From Gracilaria gracilis (Eukaryota > Rhodophyta > Florideophyceae > Gracilariales > Gracilariaceae): a DNA stretch of 64,000 bases. Every line of letters starts with the position of its first letter. Within the stretch, counting starts at the first letter, position 1. The position numbers and the translations under genes are program-made. The notes below the pieces were generated by a model that was not told the origin of the DNA, did not search any database, and worked only from the letters and a program-made list of their open reading frames with translations. Positions 20,741-33,539 of this stretch are shown in pieces. The stretch is from contig JARGSG010000209.1 in assembly GCA_030374805.1 (NCBI GenBank), positions 620,001 through 684,000 of the forward strand, written 5' to 3'.

Positions 20741-23419
20741 GGAAAGGAGTTCGAATCCTATCGTCCTCATGTTATAGACGCCTCCGGGAATATAAATCCG
20801 TGTAGTCTGGGCAATTGGGAGAAATAAGATCTACCAAGCATCCTATCGACCTAAAGAAGGATGCCAAAAGAGTGTATCAACCCCCTTACCACACAGGCCT
20901 AAAAGAACGTGAGATCGTGGCTGATCAAATGGCAAAGATGCGTAAAGTCAGCGTCATTGAGCCAGCTCCGCCGCCCGAATCCCGATAAGGATGTCCGTTC
21001 GCCCTCGCGGCGAAGAAATACGGCTCCGTTAGGTTCTGTGTCGACTACCGAAAGCTTGAAGCGATGACGAAACGGGACAGCTATCCTCTCCCTAGGATGG
21101 ATGAATGCCTCGATTCCTTAGAAGAATCGACGGTTTTTACGACTCTCGATGTCATTTGGGGCTATTGTCAGATACAACCTGATTACGACGCAAAGCCCCT
21201 TACCACTTTCACAACCCACGAGGGATTGTTTCGTTTCACTCGGTTGCTCTTTGGTTTGATGAATTCACCCGCGACTTTTCAACGGGCTATGGATATAATC
21301 TTGTCTAGGATCAAATGGAAGTTCGCATTGGTTTATCTAGACGACGTGATCATCTTCTCACGCACCGTTCGCGAACATTTCACTCATGTGAGGACTGTCC
21401 TTGGGATTCTCCGTGAATCTGGAATAATCTTGAAGCTACCTAAGTGCTCCTTTTTCCAAGCCTCAGTGAACTACCTAGGCCATGTGGTTCACCCCAGGAG
21501 AGTGCAGGTCGCCAAGAGAAAAACGAATGCAATCCGGCAGACGAATCCTCCAGGGACTCATACGGAGCTGCGCTCCGTCCTCGGGCTCTGTAATGTCTAC
21601 CGCCAGTTCGTAGAGGGGTTCTCAAAGATTCCCTCACCCCTCGGCGAGATGCTGAAGAATGGAAAGTCATCGGATTTTGATTGCCTAACGGAAGAGCAGC
21701 ACAAATCTTTCGAAATCTTGAAGAATAAGCTCCTCAATCTCTCGATATTGGCTTTACCGAAGCCAGAAAAACCTTATAATTTGGACACAGATGCATTCAA
21801 CGGAGAGATTGGATGTGTTCTTTTACAGGAGCAAGAATGTCCGAAGTACTATCGACCTATAAGTTACTGGAGTAGAACTCTAAATAGTGCTGAACGGAAC
21901 TACAGCACCAACGAGAAGGAATGTATTACCATCGTTTGGGCAGTTCTGACCTTGAGGCCCTACTTCGAAGGAGTTAGATTTACCATTAGGACAGATCGCC
22001 AATCTTTTCGCAGGCTATTGAACATGACGGAAGCGACCAGCAGGCTAGCAAGGTGAAGATTATGGCTCTCATAGTTGGATTATGATGTTAACTATTGGCC
22101 AGAAGTGAAGCACCAATCGACTGATGCACTCAGTCGAATATTTACTGACGGCGATGATGACATTCCTTTGGAAGACAAAATACGAACTCCGGACCTCGAT
22201 GGGTACGATACAGACCCGGAGGATGAGTTACTACTAGCCCAAGTGGTATGCGCCGATATTGATATCAATCTTGAGGAGATATATGTATTCGACTGGCCAC
22301 AGGACCCATTGGATGAAGACGAAATCCTAAAGGTTAATGCAATTGTGCCAGAGGAGAAGGGGCTGCTCCCTATAACCTTGGAGGATCTCCTTCAAGCACA
22401 GAAGAACGATAAGTTCTGCCAAGGGAAAGTAGAGCTCGTGGGAACCGAAAGGAAGTCTATTTGACTTTGACCGACTCGTATTACTGTGCCGAAGGTCTCC
22501 TCTGGCTGGTTCTATCCAGAAGGTCATCCCTCAATCTCTACAAGCACGGTTCTTCTACCTCGCACACTACCCTCGGTTCGGTGGTCATCCTGGTGGTACT
22601 CGAATGTATCAGACCCTTAGGAAGCATTTCTATTACCCTTTTATGGCGAATGACCTTTGGAATATGGCGAAGACATGCGCTTCATGCGCAAAGATCCGTG
22701 GGACGCGAGCTCGCCATCAGGCTAAGCTTGAACAATTTCCAGCGGCGGGAGCATTGGAGTTTATTGCGACCAACATCCCGGGCCCACTGCCCAAATCCGT
22801 CCATGGGAACCAGTTCATCTTGGTAATAACCGATAGTTTAACCAAGTCTACACGAACGATTCAATTGAGAAAGAATACCGCAACGGACGTAGCTACGGCT
22901 TTTCTTACGCACTGGGTGTATCCCTATGGTCTGCCGCTATTTCTTCTGACGGATAATCGCAACCAGTTCGTGTCGAAGTTCCTTTCGTACGTCTGTGCCA
23001 CCTTAAGAATTAAGCACGTTAGGACGACGGCTAACCACCCGCAAACCCATAGACAGGCCAAACGGTTTAATAAGACGCTCGCAAACCGTTTGATACACTA
23101 CACCGCCGAGCACCAATTGGACTGGGACGACTACGTTGAACCACTGGTTTATGCCTACAATACACAGGTGCAAAAGTCCACAGGTACTACCCTGTTCGAC
23201 CTGATCTTGATTCGGCAGCCCGTGCTATTGGCTGTAGACGTGAAAACTTCCTGGATCCCTCAGGACATCCCCAAGGGAATGGCGCATATGCAGGCTAAGC
23301 GCTACGCTCGCCGAAGGATTGATGATATCCTTCGAACGGCAAAGCCTACCCTTTCTCGAGCTCAGCTCAGGTACAAGGCCGACTTCGACAAAGCCGTAAA
23401 GTTTACCCCCACCTTTAAG

Positions 23420-23558
23420 GCTGTGCTATAAGAAGTAAGAATGATTGCATTGGTTCGTAATGGACCAAGTTAGTGTACAACTTGAGAGTGTTACCCTGCT
23501 GCTCTAAATTGAACATTGGGAACACTTTAAATAAAATTGCAGATGATTGAAAAAAAAT
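23420..23558 (+). mobile_element. LINE 3'-tail insertion with 12-bp target duplication
   Basis: This 139-bp piece is only the 3' UTR and short A-tail of the LINE family (GTGCTATAAG ... GATTGAAAAAAAAT). It is flanked by CCCACCTTTAAG at 23408-23419 and 23559-23570, a clean target duplication. It is an extreme 5' truncation, as LINE insertion commonly produces, and lies within the gypsy relic after the integrase region. Confidence 0.9.
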
Positions 23559-24354
23559 CCCACCTTTAAGACTGGCGAGCTAGTCTTCAGCGAAAGGGCA
23601 CCGTCGAATAAACTATTGGATGAAATATAATTGGCCTCTAGGAAGCTCTTCTCGAAGTCCATTGGTCTCTTTAAGGTTTTGCGATCGTCTACCCACACGG
23701 TTACTATCGAGAGAGATGGCCTTGAGGATAAATTGGCGATTGACCGCGTCTCGTGCGCTCCTTCTGCATCATCCCCAAGGGTATCTCAAGCGGGGAACAA
23801 TGGTACGGGACCCACTTCCGATGCAGTTTCTTTGGTACCAACGGCCGCGCGGGAGAAAACGACTCCTCCCTCTATTGGTGGTGCCGTTACCAATGTTCCA
23901 TCCTCAAGGGGTGTTTTGGCCAACCGCCCTATAAGTACGCCTGGTGATAGTGTTCCTACCGATGGAGTATTTCTTTCAGGTCCAAAATCTGTGACTATCG
24001 ACCCAACGGCAGGTCTGGCGGCCCCAACGGTTCCTCCATTGGCATTAACCCGCCTACCAACCGTTTTGCCCCGCTGGACGAGATGGACCTCCCAGAGAAA
24101 TCGTCCATTCTGCTGGACGATGGTCTCGTGAGTGCTGAAGAGAGCCCTGCGCCGGCTGACGATCGTCATCCTTTTTGCGTTGCTCCATCGGGCCAAATGG
24201 ATATTCCCGAGGAGGTTTTTTTTCAATCAATTGCTGTTTTACTTATAGTGTTCTCAATATCCCATGAAGAGCAGCAGGGTGACACTGTCAAGGTGTAAAC
24301 TAACTTGGTCAATTACGAACCAACGCATTCATTCTTACTAATTATAGCACAGAG

Positions 24355-27318
24355 TTACAACTGTGCTTCTTCCAGTACCTCTAGTGTTTCGGTCGCCTCC
24401 TGCCCCTCTCCAGGTGACCAATCTTCAATTCCAAGTAGTACTTTCAGTCTTCCGTACTTCCAGTACTCGTGTCCAAGTACATCACGTGCCCCCACAGGGT
24501 TCGCTGGGAACTCGTTGAAGTACCATCGGATACCCATCATTCTGTGCCAAACTTTTCGCAACCGAAGAACGGGTGGGTGTTTTCCATTTACCGCACACGG
24601 GGTTTTGCGAACGCGTCTTGCCGAGGCAAGTTTCCACTCCGCATCCCGTATTCTTCCTATTCTTTTTGTCCGCACATTATCAATTTCAGCTCGTAGTGCT
24701 GAAATTGAAGGATGTGCATTATACAGCGACAGCTGCCGACATGCCCGGTTCACCTTCAACTGTCGCGATCTGTGTTCCAATTCAAGGTTCAATGCCGTCT
24801 CACGACACGATTGATAATGCCGTAGACGTTTGGAGGCGAGCACAATTCGTCGCAGAGCCGCAGACTCTAAACGAAAAAGTGCTAGTATCATCGGCACCCA
24901 ATATGTTCCAAACCGAGATGCCGTTTTTCCAACAATCAGTTTGAAGAACGTTGCCTCAAGCTTCACTATCGCCATTTCCAAATGAGGCGTGAGCGGTACA
25001 AGATGCAACGCATATTCGTAAATCGATCTCACGAACGCGCGGTACAAACTCACACAGCTGCGCGTATCAAATCCATTCCGGTGCAGACCAGCACCGGCTA
25101 GGCTTCCCAATCGACGTTGAGCATTTTGTACGCGTTCCATGTGCTTGTCGGTTGTTACTCCATTGGTGTTAAGAGACACCCCCAGATATACTGCACTACG
25201 TACCACGCTCAGCTTATCACCAGCAAGTATGAATATTGCAGAGTGGTTTTGGTCTGCAGGCAGTTGCAGTATCATCCGCTTGCCGTTAGCAGTGTTCCAC
25301 GGCATTTGCATTTCTTTGCCCTAACTACTGCATATGTCTAGCAGTTGTTGCAGCCCGCTATCAGTCTTCGCCATCAGAATCACATCGTCGGCAAATGCAC
25401 TTGCACCTCGATCCGACACATGATATGGCACCTCCTGCACTCGATATAGCATGGAATCAATATACATGTTGAACAATGTACAGCTGAATGGGTCACCTTG
25501 AGGCACTCCAAGAGTCATTTGTACTTGTTCATCTTTCCAATTTCCATTTATGAAAGCGTTGACTGGTTGCAGCAGCAAAGTAGTCATTGCCGCATGCTGC
25601 GGTTGTAGCCTCGATGCGCACACTTGCGACACTAGTTTTCGGTTGACTTTGTCGTACGCCTTCGTTAGATCCAGTACTGCCACACGCGAGTGGCCGTTTG
25701 TGATGATGGTACTCACCTCCACAATTGACTGTTCCGTTCCATTGTACTTTGAGAACCCATACTGATACTCATGAAACTCGATATAGTTCACCACAATCGA
25801 GTTTAACCCAGCCGAAATTGCTTTACGAAAGTGCGACAGAATAGGTATCGGTCGGTAGTTGGATGGTACCGAGATGTCGCCTTTCTTGTATATGGGCGAT
25901 ATACGTGTCTGCCGTAACGCTGAAGGTAGATATGCCAACTTTCCGCACGCCCGCCACAGCTTGAGAAGCGTGGACGCGCACAAAGTTGGACTCACCTGTA
26001 GCATTTCCGACGCCACGTTATCACGTCCAATCGATCTTTCCTTCTTCGCATCCTTGATTGAATTTCTCAATGCAATCTGGAATGAGTCCGGAACATCAAA
26101 TGAGACTGCTTTCACCCCACACTCGGGTGACTGGTACTCGGCAATAAACTCAGCATAGTCCTGTGGGTCTAATAGATTTCCACGTTCCAGTGCCCGTGCG
26201 CTATGTTGAAATCGTAATTTCATCACCGAGTTGATTCGATTCACTGTTTGAGATGCTGTCTCGTCCTCGGCGGTGTCAAGAAATTCGTCCAACAGTTGTC
26301 TCTTCTTTGCCCGACAACGACGTTTAATGAATAGGTCAATCACCTTGTACACATTCCACATTTGAATGTTGCCACTTCGTTTCCACCGTTTGTAATAGGT
26401 AGATCGCACACGACTCAACTGGTCAAGACTAGAATCCCAGAAGAAGCGATATCGGTCAGGACGCATTGATACGGAAGTGATCCAGCTAGTGATTGTGTCC
26501 ACAAGTTGGCAAAAAGCATCCTCCAGATCCTCTTTTGAGGTTGCGTGGTCAAAACGAGAAGCCACATTAGGCAAATTGGCTTTGTAATATGTCTGAGCGT
26601 CTTCCATTCTGTCCACGCAATTGTGTAGTGCCCTCGAAATCTTTGATTTTCGCGGTGATAATTGAGTTGTCATCCAGTCAATGCCTGCAACAACCATGTT
26701 ATGATGCGAGACCGCATCCCACGATCCACTTGCTGTTGCTACATGTCGAACAGACACTCGCTTCAAGATGAAAAAATCCACTACACTCGAACCATTTGGG
26801 GTGCGAAATGTTGGCGTCAACTCGGATGGAGTCCTCAGCAAAAGGTTCCATTTGCGGATCCACGCTCGGAGGCGACGACCATGCCTGTTTGTTCGTTGAT
26901 CCCAGTCGTCATGGCGGGCATTCCAGTCGCCAGCCAGTAACGTCGGACCACCGATAAAAGATTTCAATCGCTCCAGGAATCCCTTTATGTCCACATCTGA
27001 AGCGCTTGGACTAAGATATACTCCTGGGCGAACTTTCAGTGCCAGGATTTGGTATGCCACGGTGCCGTACTTGGCCACGACCTTCGTAGAGAAGCGTTGA
27101 TGATGGAAAATCGTGATCCCACCTCTCGGCGCACGACTCCTATACTCCGCTTCCAGCGCCACACTCACATGTGGCAATGCCAACGACACCTCATCGGAGG
27201 GACGTTGCCATGTTTCCACAACGCACAGAAAGTCCAATCCTAGTACTTCCCATGCACGGTGGACTTCGGCCTCGTTATGTGCGAGACCTCTCACGTTGAA
27301 AGTACCAACCCGGATCAC
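24355..27318 (-). pseudogene. LINE copy 2 ORF2
   Basis: The endonuclease (TFNVRGL, VVETWQ, AGDWNARHDDW) and RT (AVLDLTKAYDKVN, GVPQGDPFS, FADD) are in one frame from 27318. An in-frame TAG at 25321-25323 replaces the Trp of CSSWGKE just after the RT core, and the frame then continues to TAA at 24355-24357. The catalytic SDHN of the endonuclease reads SHHN here. As in the copy at 6136, the frame begins with GTG overlapping the ORF1 stop. Confidence 0.8.
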
Positions 27319-28075
27319 AACACCTCACCATTTTGGTGACCATCATGTGGAATTGGACCGGTTTGCGTCTTAGTCGACGGCACATTAATGATCACGGAGA
27401 ACACATTTCGTACCAATCTGTTCGGACGACGCATTTCGTGGTCATAAGTGGGAGCGCCATCGTGGTCCCAATCCGATGACAGAATCTCATTAGAAGTCTG
27501 AAGCGGTTCCAATGGGCTTGTTTGGGCCCCTACCATAGTATTATCGTTCGGATCGGCAGTCACTGCTCCTGTACTTGCAGTGATTGCAGCGGTGTGATGT
27601 GCGAAGTTTGGGAGTTGTTGCACGTTACTTTCCGTGTTATGAGCTTCATTGTTTGCCCCAGCCATCGAGACGACACTTTGTCGAGTGTCGGTGGACAACT
27701 CCGACGACTGCGATTGTTGTTCAATTTCGAGGATTTGGGATATCTGTTGAGTGTTCGGCTCGTCTTCTGTTGCAATGGGCTGTTCAGAGTCAGTTGAATT
27801 GCTCATAGGCTGTAAAGATTCTGTTGCTCCTGCTTCCTCTGGCACAAAGTGGACATTCGTTCCAGGCCCACTATTTCCATCTATCGTCCGATCAGTGCGC
27901 TGAACCATCGTTGGAACCCTTCTTCCAAGGATGAACGCGGTTGACTCTTCGACTAAACGTACATGAGTTCTCATTTTCGTACGGGCATCGATGGCCGCTA
28001 CAGTTGATTGGGATGCCTCTGCGAACCTAATATGTGTACGCAATGGTGCAAGGCGGTCGATCGGATGGGCAGCTC
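27315..28075 (-). pseudogene. LINE copy 2 ORF1, 5'-truncated
   Basis: This is open from the truncation edge near 28075 to the TGA at 27315-27317. It equals the last two thirds of the ORF1 at 5036-6139 and has Arg where that copy has a stop. Repeats of the type IRFAEAS/VRLVEES are present. No zinc knuckle is visible. It ends overlapping ORF2 by the same GTGA arrangement. Confidence 0.75.
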
Positions 28076-30058
28076 ACGGGCACTGGAACGTGGAAATCCA
28101 TTAGACCCACAGGACTATGCTGAGTTTATTGCCGAGTACCAACCACCCGAGTGTGGGGTGAAAGCAGTCTCATTCGATGTTCCGGACTCGTTCCAGATTA
28201 CATTGGAAAATTCGATCAAGGATGCGAAGAAGGAAAGATCGATTGGACGTGATAACGTGGCGTCGGAAATGCTACAGGTGAGTTCAACTTTGTGCGCGTC
28301 CACGCTTCTCAAGCTGTGGCGGGCGTGCGGAAAGTTGGCATATCTGCCTTTAGCGTTGCGGCAGAAAGGTATATCGCCTATATACAAGAAAGGCGACATC
28401 TCGGTACCATCCAACTACCGACCGATCACTATTCTCTCGCACTTGCATATGGCAATTTCGGCTGCATTAAACTCGATTGTGGTGAACTATATCGAGTTTC
28501 ATAAGTATCAGTATGGGTTCGTAAAGTACAATGGAACGGAACAGTCAATTGTGGAGGTGAGTAACATCATCAAAAACGGCCACTCGCGTGTGGCAGTACT
28601 GGATCTAACGAAGGCGTACGACAAAGTCAACCGAAAACTAGTGTCGCCAGTGTGCGCATCAAGGTTACAAACGAAGCATGCGGCAATGACTACTTTGCTG
28701 CTGCAACCAGTCAACGCTTTCATAAATGGAAATTGGAAAGATGAGCAAGTACAAATGACTCTTGGAGTGCCTCAAGGTGACCCATTCAGCTGTACATTGT
28801 TCAACATGTATATTGATTCCATGCTGTATCGAGTGCAGGAGGTGCCATATCATGTGTCGGATCGAGGTGCAAGTGCATTTGCCGACGATGTGATTCTGAT
28901 GGCGAAGACTGATAGCGGGCTGCAACAACTACTAAGCATATGCAGTAGTTAGGGCAAAGAAATGCAAATGCCGTGGAACACTGCAAATGGCAAGTCCATG
29001 GTACTGCAACTGCCTGCAAACCAAAATCACTCTGCAGTATTCACACTTGCTGGTGATGAGCTGAGCGTGGTACATAGTGCCGAATATCTGGTGGTGTCTC
29101 TAAACACCAATGGAATAACAGCCGAGAAGCACACGGAACGGGTAAAAAATGCTCAACGTCGATTGGGAAGCCTAGCCGGTGCTGGTCTGCACCGGAATGG
29201 ATTTGATACGCGCAGCTGTGTGAGTTTGTACCGCGCATTCGTGAGGTCGATTTACGAACATGCGTTTCATCTTGTACCGTTCACGCCACATTTAGAAATG
29301 GCGATAGTGAAGCTTGAAGCAACGTTCTTCAAACTGATTGTTGGAAAAACGGCATCTCGGTTTGGAACATATCGGGTGCCGATGATGCGAGCACTTTGTC
29401 GTTTAGAGTCCTGCGGCTCTGCGACGAATTGTGCTCGCCTCCAAACGTTTACGGCACTATCAATCATGTCGTGAAAAAGCATTGAATCTTGAATTGGAAC
29501 ACAGATCGCGACAGTTGAAGGTGAACCGAGCATGTCGGCAGCTGTCGCTGTATAATGCGCATCCTTCAATTTCGGCACTGCGAGCTGAAATTGATAATAT
29601 GTGTACAACGTGAATAGGAAGCCCCCGGGATGCGGATTGGAAACTTGCCTGGGCAAGACGCGTTCGCAAAATCCCGTGTGCGGAAAATGGAAAATACCCA
29701 CCCGTTCTTCGGTTGCGCAAAGTTTCGCACCGAATGATGGGTATCCGATGGTACTTCAATGAGTTCCCATCGAACCTTGTGAATGCACGTGATGTACTCG
29801 GACACGAGTACCGGAAGTACGGAAGACTGAAAGTACTACTCGGAATTGAAGATTGGTCAGCTGGAGAGAGGTAGGAGGCGACCGAAATACTAGAGGTACT
29901 GGAAGAAGCACAGTTGTAAATCTGTGCTATAAGTAGTAACAATGAATGCATTGGTTCGTATTTGACCAAATCAGGTTACACGTTGACAGTGTTACCCTGC
30001 TGCTCTTCATGGGATATTGAGAACACTATAAAAAAACAGCAATTTATTGGAAAAAAAA
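28076..30058 (+). mobile_element. LINE copy 3, 5'-truncated, head to head with copy 2
   Basis: The copy begins in ORF2 before the RT (equivalent to about 7270 in the first LINE) and runs through RT, the C-terminal region and 3' UTR to a short A-run at 30051-30058. Its 5' edge joins the 5' edge of copy 2 with 1-2 bases of shared sequence (CTCACGGG). ORF2 shares the TAG of copy 2 (28950-28952), has an extra base near 29410 that shifts the frame, and further stops toward the end. The right flank is the large gene of giant element B. Confidence 0.85.
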
Positions 30059-32994
30059 CCTTGAAGTCCTTCTCAAAAAACTCTAGCAACCCTTCTGTCA
30101 CATCTTCATCCATCACCACGCCCCTCTTCTTCGCTTCCTCTGACATACCTCCATCAGTTCCGAAGTGTTCCAAAACACAGAAACCCCTTTCCATCAATTC
30201 CATTCTCTTCGTTGCAAAGTACTTTCGAGTGAGGTCATCCCTCTCCATCGCCGCCATCCAAAGAGCTTCTTCCTCCCCTCTCGGCTTTCCCTTCAGCGGA
30301 AGCTTCACCCCAAGAACTGGTTCTTTCGTGCTACCCAGCTCTTTGTGCACATTCCGGGTGGCATGCCAGTACACCGCGTGATGGACCGCTCTCAAATCCG
30401 CCACCCTCAAACATCACGCCCTGTGCTCCTTTCGCAAATGAATCATCTCCATCCACGGGTGCTGATGTTTCACTGCATTCTTCCCTCCCGGCCACTCACT
30501 CGGTAGCGCATTCACCAGACTCGTCCATGACATATCTGATCCACCAGCCCACTCACCTGCCGTATTCATCCCTTTCGTTGGTTTCTCGGGATTCTTATCT
30601 TCAAATCCACGCATCTTTTCTTCCTCCACCCCTTACTCCTCGTCCTGAACGAACCTATTATCGTTCTCACTGCCCCCACTTTCATCCTCGCTCGACGACA
30701 CCAAATTTATTTTCTGTTCTTTGAAGAACTTCTTCAATGCCGGCTTCGTCATATTCCTGAATAAAGTAACAACCACCATTGGTATATCTCCAGAAGGGGT
30801 CTTCACGGTGCCCTTCTTCATCCTCTTTGGAGCAGGTTGGATTTCTACCTCATCCTCATCGTCAGTAAAATCAATTAACCTCCTCTTCTTCTTTTTCTTC
30901 TTGCTCCCAGCCTTGCTACCCCAATCCTCTTTCAGCAGGCCCGGAGCAATCTTTTTCCGTGTGCTCCGCCTCAACTCTGGTGGCTCTGCTTCAGTGTCGT
31001 CCCCTTGCATGGAAGCTTTCAAAAACATGAGAGCATCTCCTGCCACATTAAGTGCTGCGGTTGACGTACCATCACCTACAGCCACTAATTCAACCACCTC
31101 CTCCCCCACGTCCTTCACCTCCTCTGACGTTTGAAGCGATACTTTCAACTTCTTGAAGCTTGTTACCCGCGGTCTTCACCCATCTAGACACCATCCCGTC
31201 CCATAAACGCCTCGCACCGCCAAGTTCCATTTTTGCTGTCCGCATACCCAGATATTCCATCACAGACACATGTTTTCCTCCTAAGTTGAATAATGTCTGC
31301 AATACTTCTTCAACACTAATCTTCTTCTTCTTCCCAGTGACATTACATAGGTTGTACATATCTGTGGCACATTGAAAAAAGTGCTTCCTCATGTCTTCAA
31401 AACGACCGTGTCTTCTTCTCGTAGAAGAAGACAACCTCAGTTCCACATGCCATTGCAAGCAACGTACGACAAATCGGAACTGCCCATCGGTGAGATTCAT
31501 CAGGACGTCACTCGAGACATGCGTCAACGTCAGGGCTGAACCCTCCTCTCACACCTTCTCAAAGAACTCCAAAAGCCCCTCAAATTCCACAAACTTCAGA
31601 GCCAATGTCGCGTAACGAGTCAAGTGACGCACGCTGTAGTCTCCGATAGCCTCACTTCTCTTCAAAGCACCAGATAACTGCTTCGAAGTAATGCTTTTCA
31701 CATCCACATGTGACTCGTCCACGTCATTCTGCACAAAAGATACCGTGCTATGAATTTTGTCTGCAAATGACATCTTCAGCACATTCGAAATCATCTCGTT
31801 CAGAAGATTGCCGAGTCCTAGTACCTCGTTCTTTGTCATGGCATTCTCATCCTTTCTCCCCCACAGCACAACATCCAAAGAACGGACTATATCCACCCAC
31901 TTCCCGCCTTCCCCATGCAAGTCTCGTAGCACAAGAATTCGGCGATATCCGTCTATGAGGGTTACGGGCACAACAATTCTCCCATCAACCACTATTTCAT
32001 TCACATCATACTCCCCTAGAGATGCCACAGCAATCGAACCTGCGGACGGAAGCCACGCAAAGTTGCGAAATTTCATCATCGTCGTCTCCTTGTGTCCCAG
32101 ATTCACACTTCGAACTGTCTTCTTCGGGATTTCAATCATCTTGATATCCATCGTCATCCTGCGCTGAACATAGTCGGCGACGGAAATCTTCTTGAGAGAC
32201 AGGGTGTGGTCAACCTCTTCCGACGGAACACTGTCTCTTTCATCGAACAAGTCCTCCTCCGTGTCAGCAAGCGGAGCCTTACTCGTCTGAAAGACCTCCA
32301 CAATATCGTCGTCGGAGTCCTCTATGATGTTGAAGCTCGCTCCCACGGGATTCTTCATCCCTTTAGAAGACGTTCCTCGAGTTGTGGAAGCTTCCTCAGC
32401 AAGTGTCTCGACCTCCAGAGCAACGAATTTCTCAGGCTGAGATGTAGAAGGCTTGCCAGCCCCGGACCCTTGACTAGGACTTTGCGGAATCTCGACTCGG
32501 TCCATCATCGACGTATCCCACGCATAGAACCCAGCCCAGAACAACTCGCTCAGCGTACTTGGTGAGTCTTCAGGACCTTGAAAACGGTAAGGGTACATCG
32601 CGCTTCCATGACTTATAATAATCTTCGTGCTCCAGATCACAACCAAGTCTTCTCCTTCTATGGCAGTCGCGCTTAGAACAGGCCTATGGAGCGAAAGGCA
32701 AAGATCCTTCCCTGCACCACCGGCGGACCCCACACCTCTCATCTCCGCGGTTCCCACTTTCACCCTACTCTTTTGTTTCCCAACCGTCACAAACAAATGC
32801 ACCGCGTTGTCGACTTTCACTACCGGCGTAGCAGCGGGCGAAAACTTCTTCGTCATTGCTCGGGATGGTGGCATACGCGGCGGAGTGCCTTTTGCCCTCC
32901 CTCTCCCTCTTGTTAGGGGCGGCAGTTCTAACACCCCTGCACTTGGGTTCGCTCGTCTTGAATCCCGCTCCCTTTTATGCTTGCGGGGCGGCAT
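30059..32994 (-). pseudogene. Large ParB-like protein, N-terminal part (copy B)
   Basis: The start is ATG 32994 (MPPRKHKRER). A basic N-terminus is followed by a conserved block (YPYRFQGPEDSPS, FYAWDTSMM), an acidic linker, and a region at about residues 340-356 reading PVTLIDGYRRILVLRDL. This resembles the 'hDGhhRhhAh' core of ParB/sulfiredoxin-type domains. Downstream come FRFVVRCLQWHVEL, basic/acidic low complexity with KKRRLIDFTDDEDE, and the block VKHQHPWMEM. Compared with copy C there are in-frame stops at about 31550, 30630 and 30411 and a frameshift near 31150. The C-terminal double-stranded beta-helix part is lost at the LINE edge. The gene is divergent from the methyltransferase gene across 32995-34760. 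The ParB call is by motif only. Confidence 0.6.
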
Positions 32995-33290
32995 CGCGGT
33001 TACACGCGGCTGATAGAATGGAAAAGGTTATTTACGACCGTTGAGCACGCTCACGAGATCGGTTAGCTAGTTGTAACTTTCACTCCCGTTCCTTTCCGTC
33101 TACTTCATCACGGATGCACGTGCGCTCAATATTAGTTTAAACTATACACTGGGCCTATTTAAAAATTTTATAGCGTACTCGCGGGACGTTTACCAATCTA
33201 CATGAAGCTACTAACATCTGTAGTACACTTGTAAAACAATGTTTGAGCAATAAATAAATAAATAAAATTTATGGCGCACTAATTTCACTC

Positions 33291-33360
33291 TGGGACAGCA
33301 GACCGGGGTGTTGTGGCGCTTCATCGGTGCACCGATGAAGCACCCCGGGCCGCTGTCCCA
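33291..33360. repeat. Palindrome 1 of CAGCGGACC family
   Basis: The arms run TGGGACAGC...CTTCATCGGTG and CACCGATGAAG...GCTGTCCCA. A short gap in the right arm makes it imperfect. The centre is TTCATCGGTGCACCGATGAA, a perfect 20-base palindrome. Confidence 0.85.
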
Positions 33361-33539
33361 AAAAATATTTTTGAGTATTTTCGAAACGAGCGGCTGGACA
33401 AAGATGATATTTCATTTTTTCAACATTTCATCCGAGCCACCCCAACCACACGTGTGCTGCTATATAAACGCCGTCCCCACTCCCCCTCGCAACACCTTCC
33501 ACGCCCTACCGGTAATAGAACGATGTATCTCCGTAGAAG

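Larger units (their letters stand above)
19261..24218 (+). mobile_element. Ty3/gypsy relic, protease to 3' tail
   Basis: Parts in order: aspartic protease region (about 19310-19640) and linker to 20022; RT (about 20745-21700, with GYCQIQ, LLFGLMNSPATFQ and YLDDVIIFSRT); RNase H (about 21700-22080); linker; integrase (about 22460-23410, with HPQTHRQAKRFNKTL); and a Ser/Pro/Thr-rich 3' tail (23571-24218). Gag and LTRs are not in view. It is invaded by a solo copia LTR (20028-20740) and a short LINE tail (23420-23558), and is broken about five more times, so it is an old fossil. The left edge abuts a copia LTR; the right edge abuts a LINE 3' end. Confidence 0.85.
24219..28075 (-). mobile_element. 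LINE copy 2, 5'-truncated, minus strand
   Basis: The minus strand holds the poly(A)/3' UTR end at 24219, all of ORF2 and most of ORF1, stopping at 28075 within ORF1. There it meets another LINE copy in the opposite orientation. It shares subfamily variants with that copy (for example KKERSIGRDNVASEMLQ and TKAYDKVNRKLVS) that the copy at 5005-9261 lacks. No target duplication is visible across the pair. Confidence 0.85.

Noticed and set aside
24219-30058. Classical twin-priming inversion of one LINE
   Set aside because: Both halves carry a full 3' end and tail, and they overlap over the same part of ORF2, so they are two copies.
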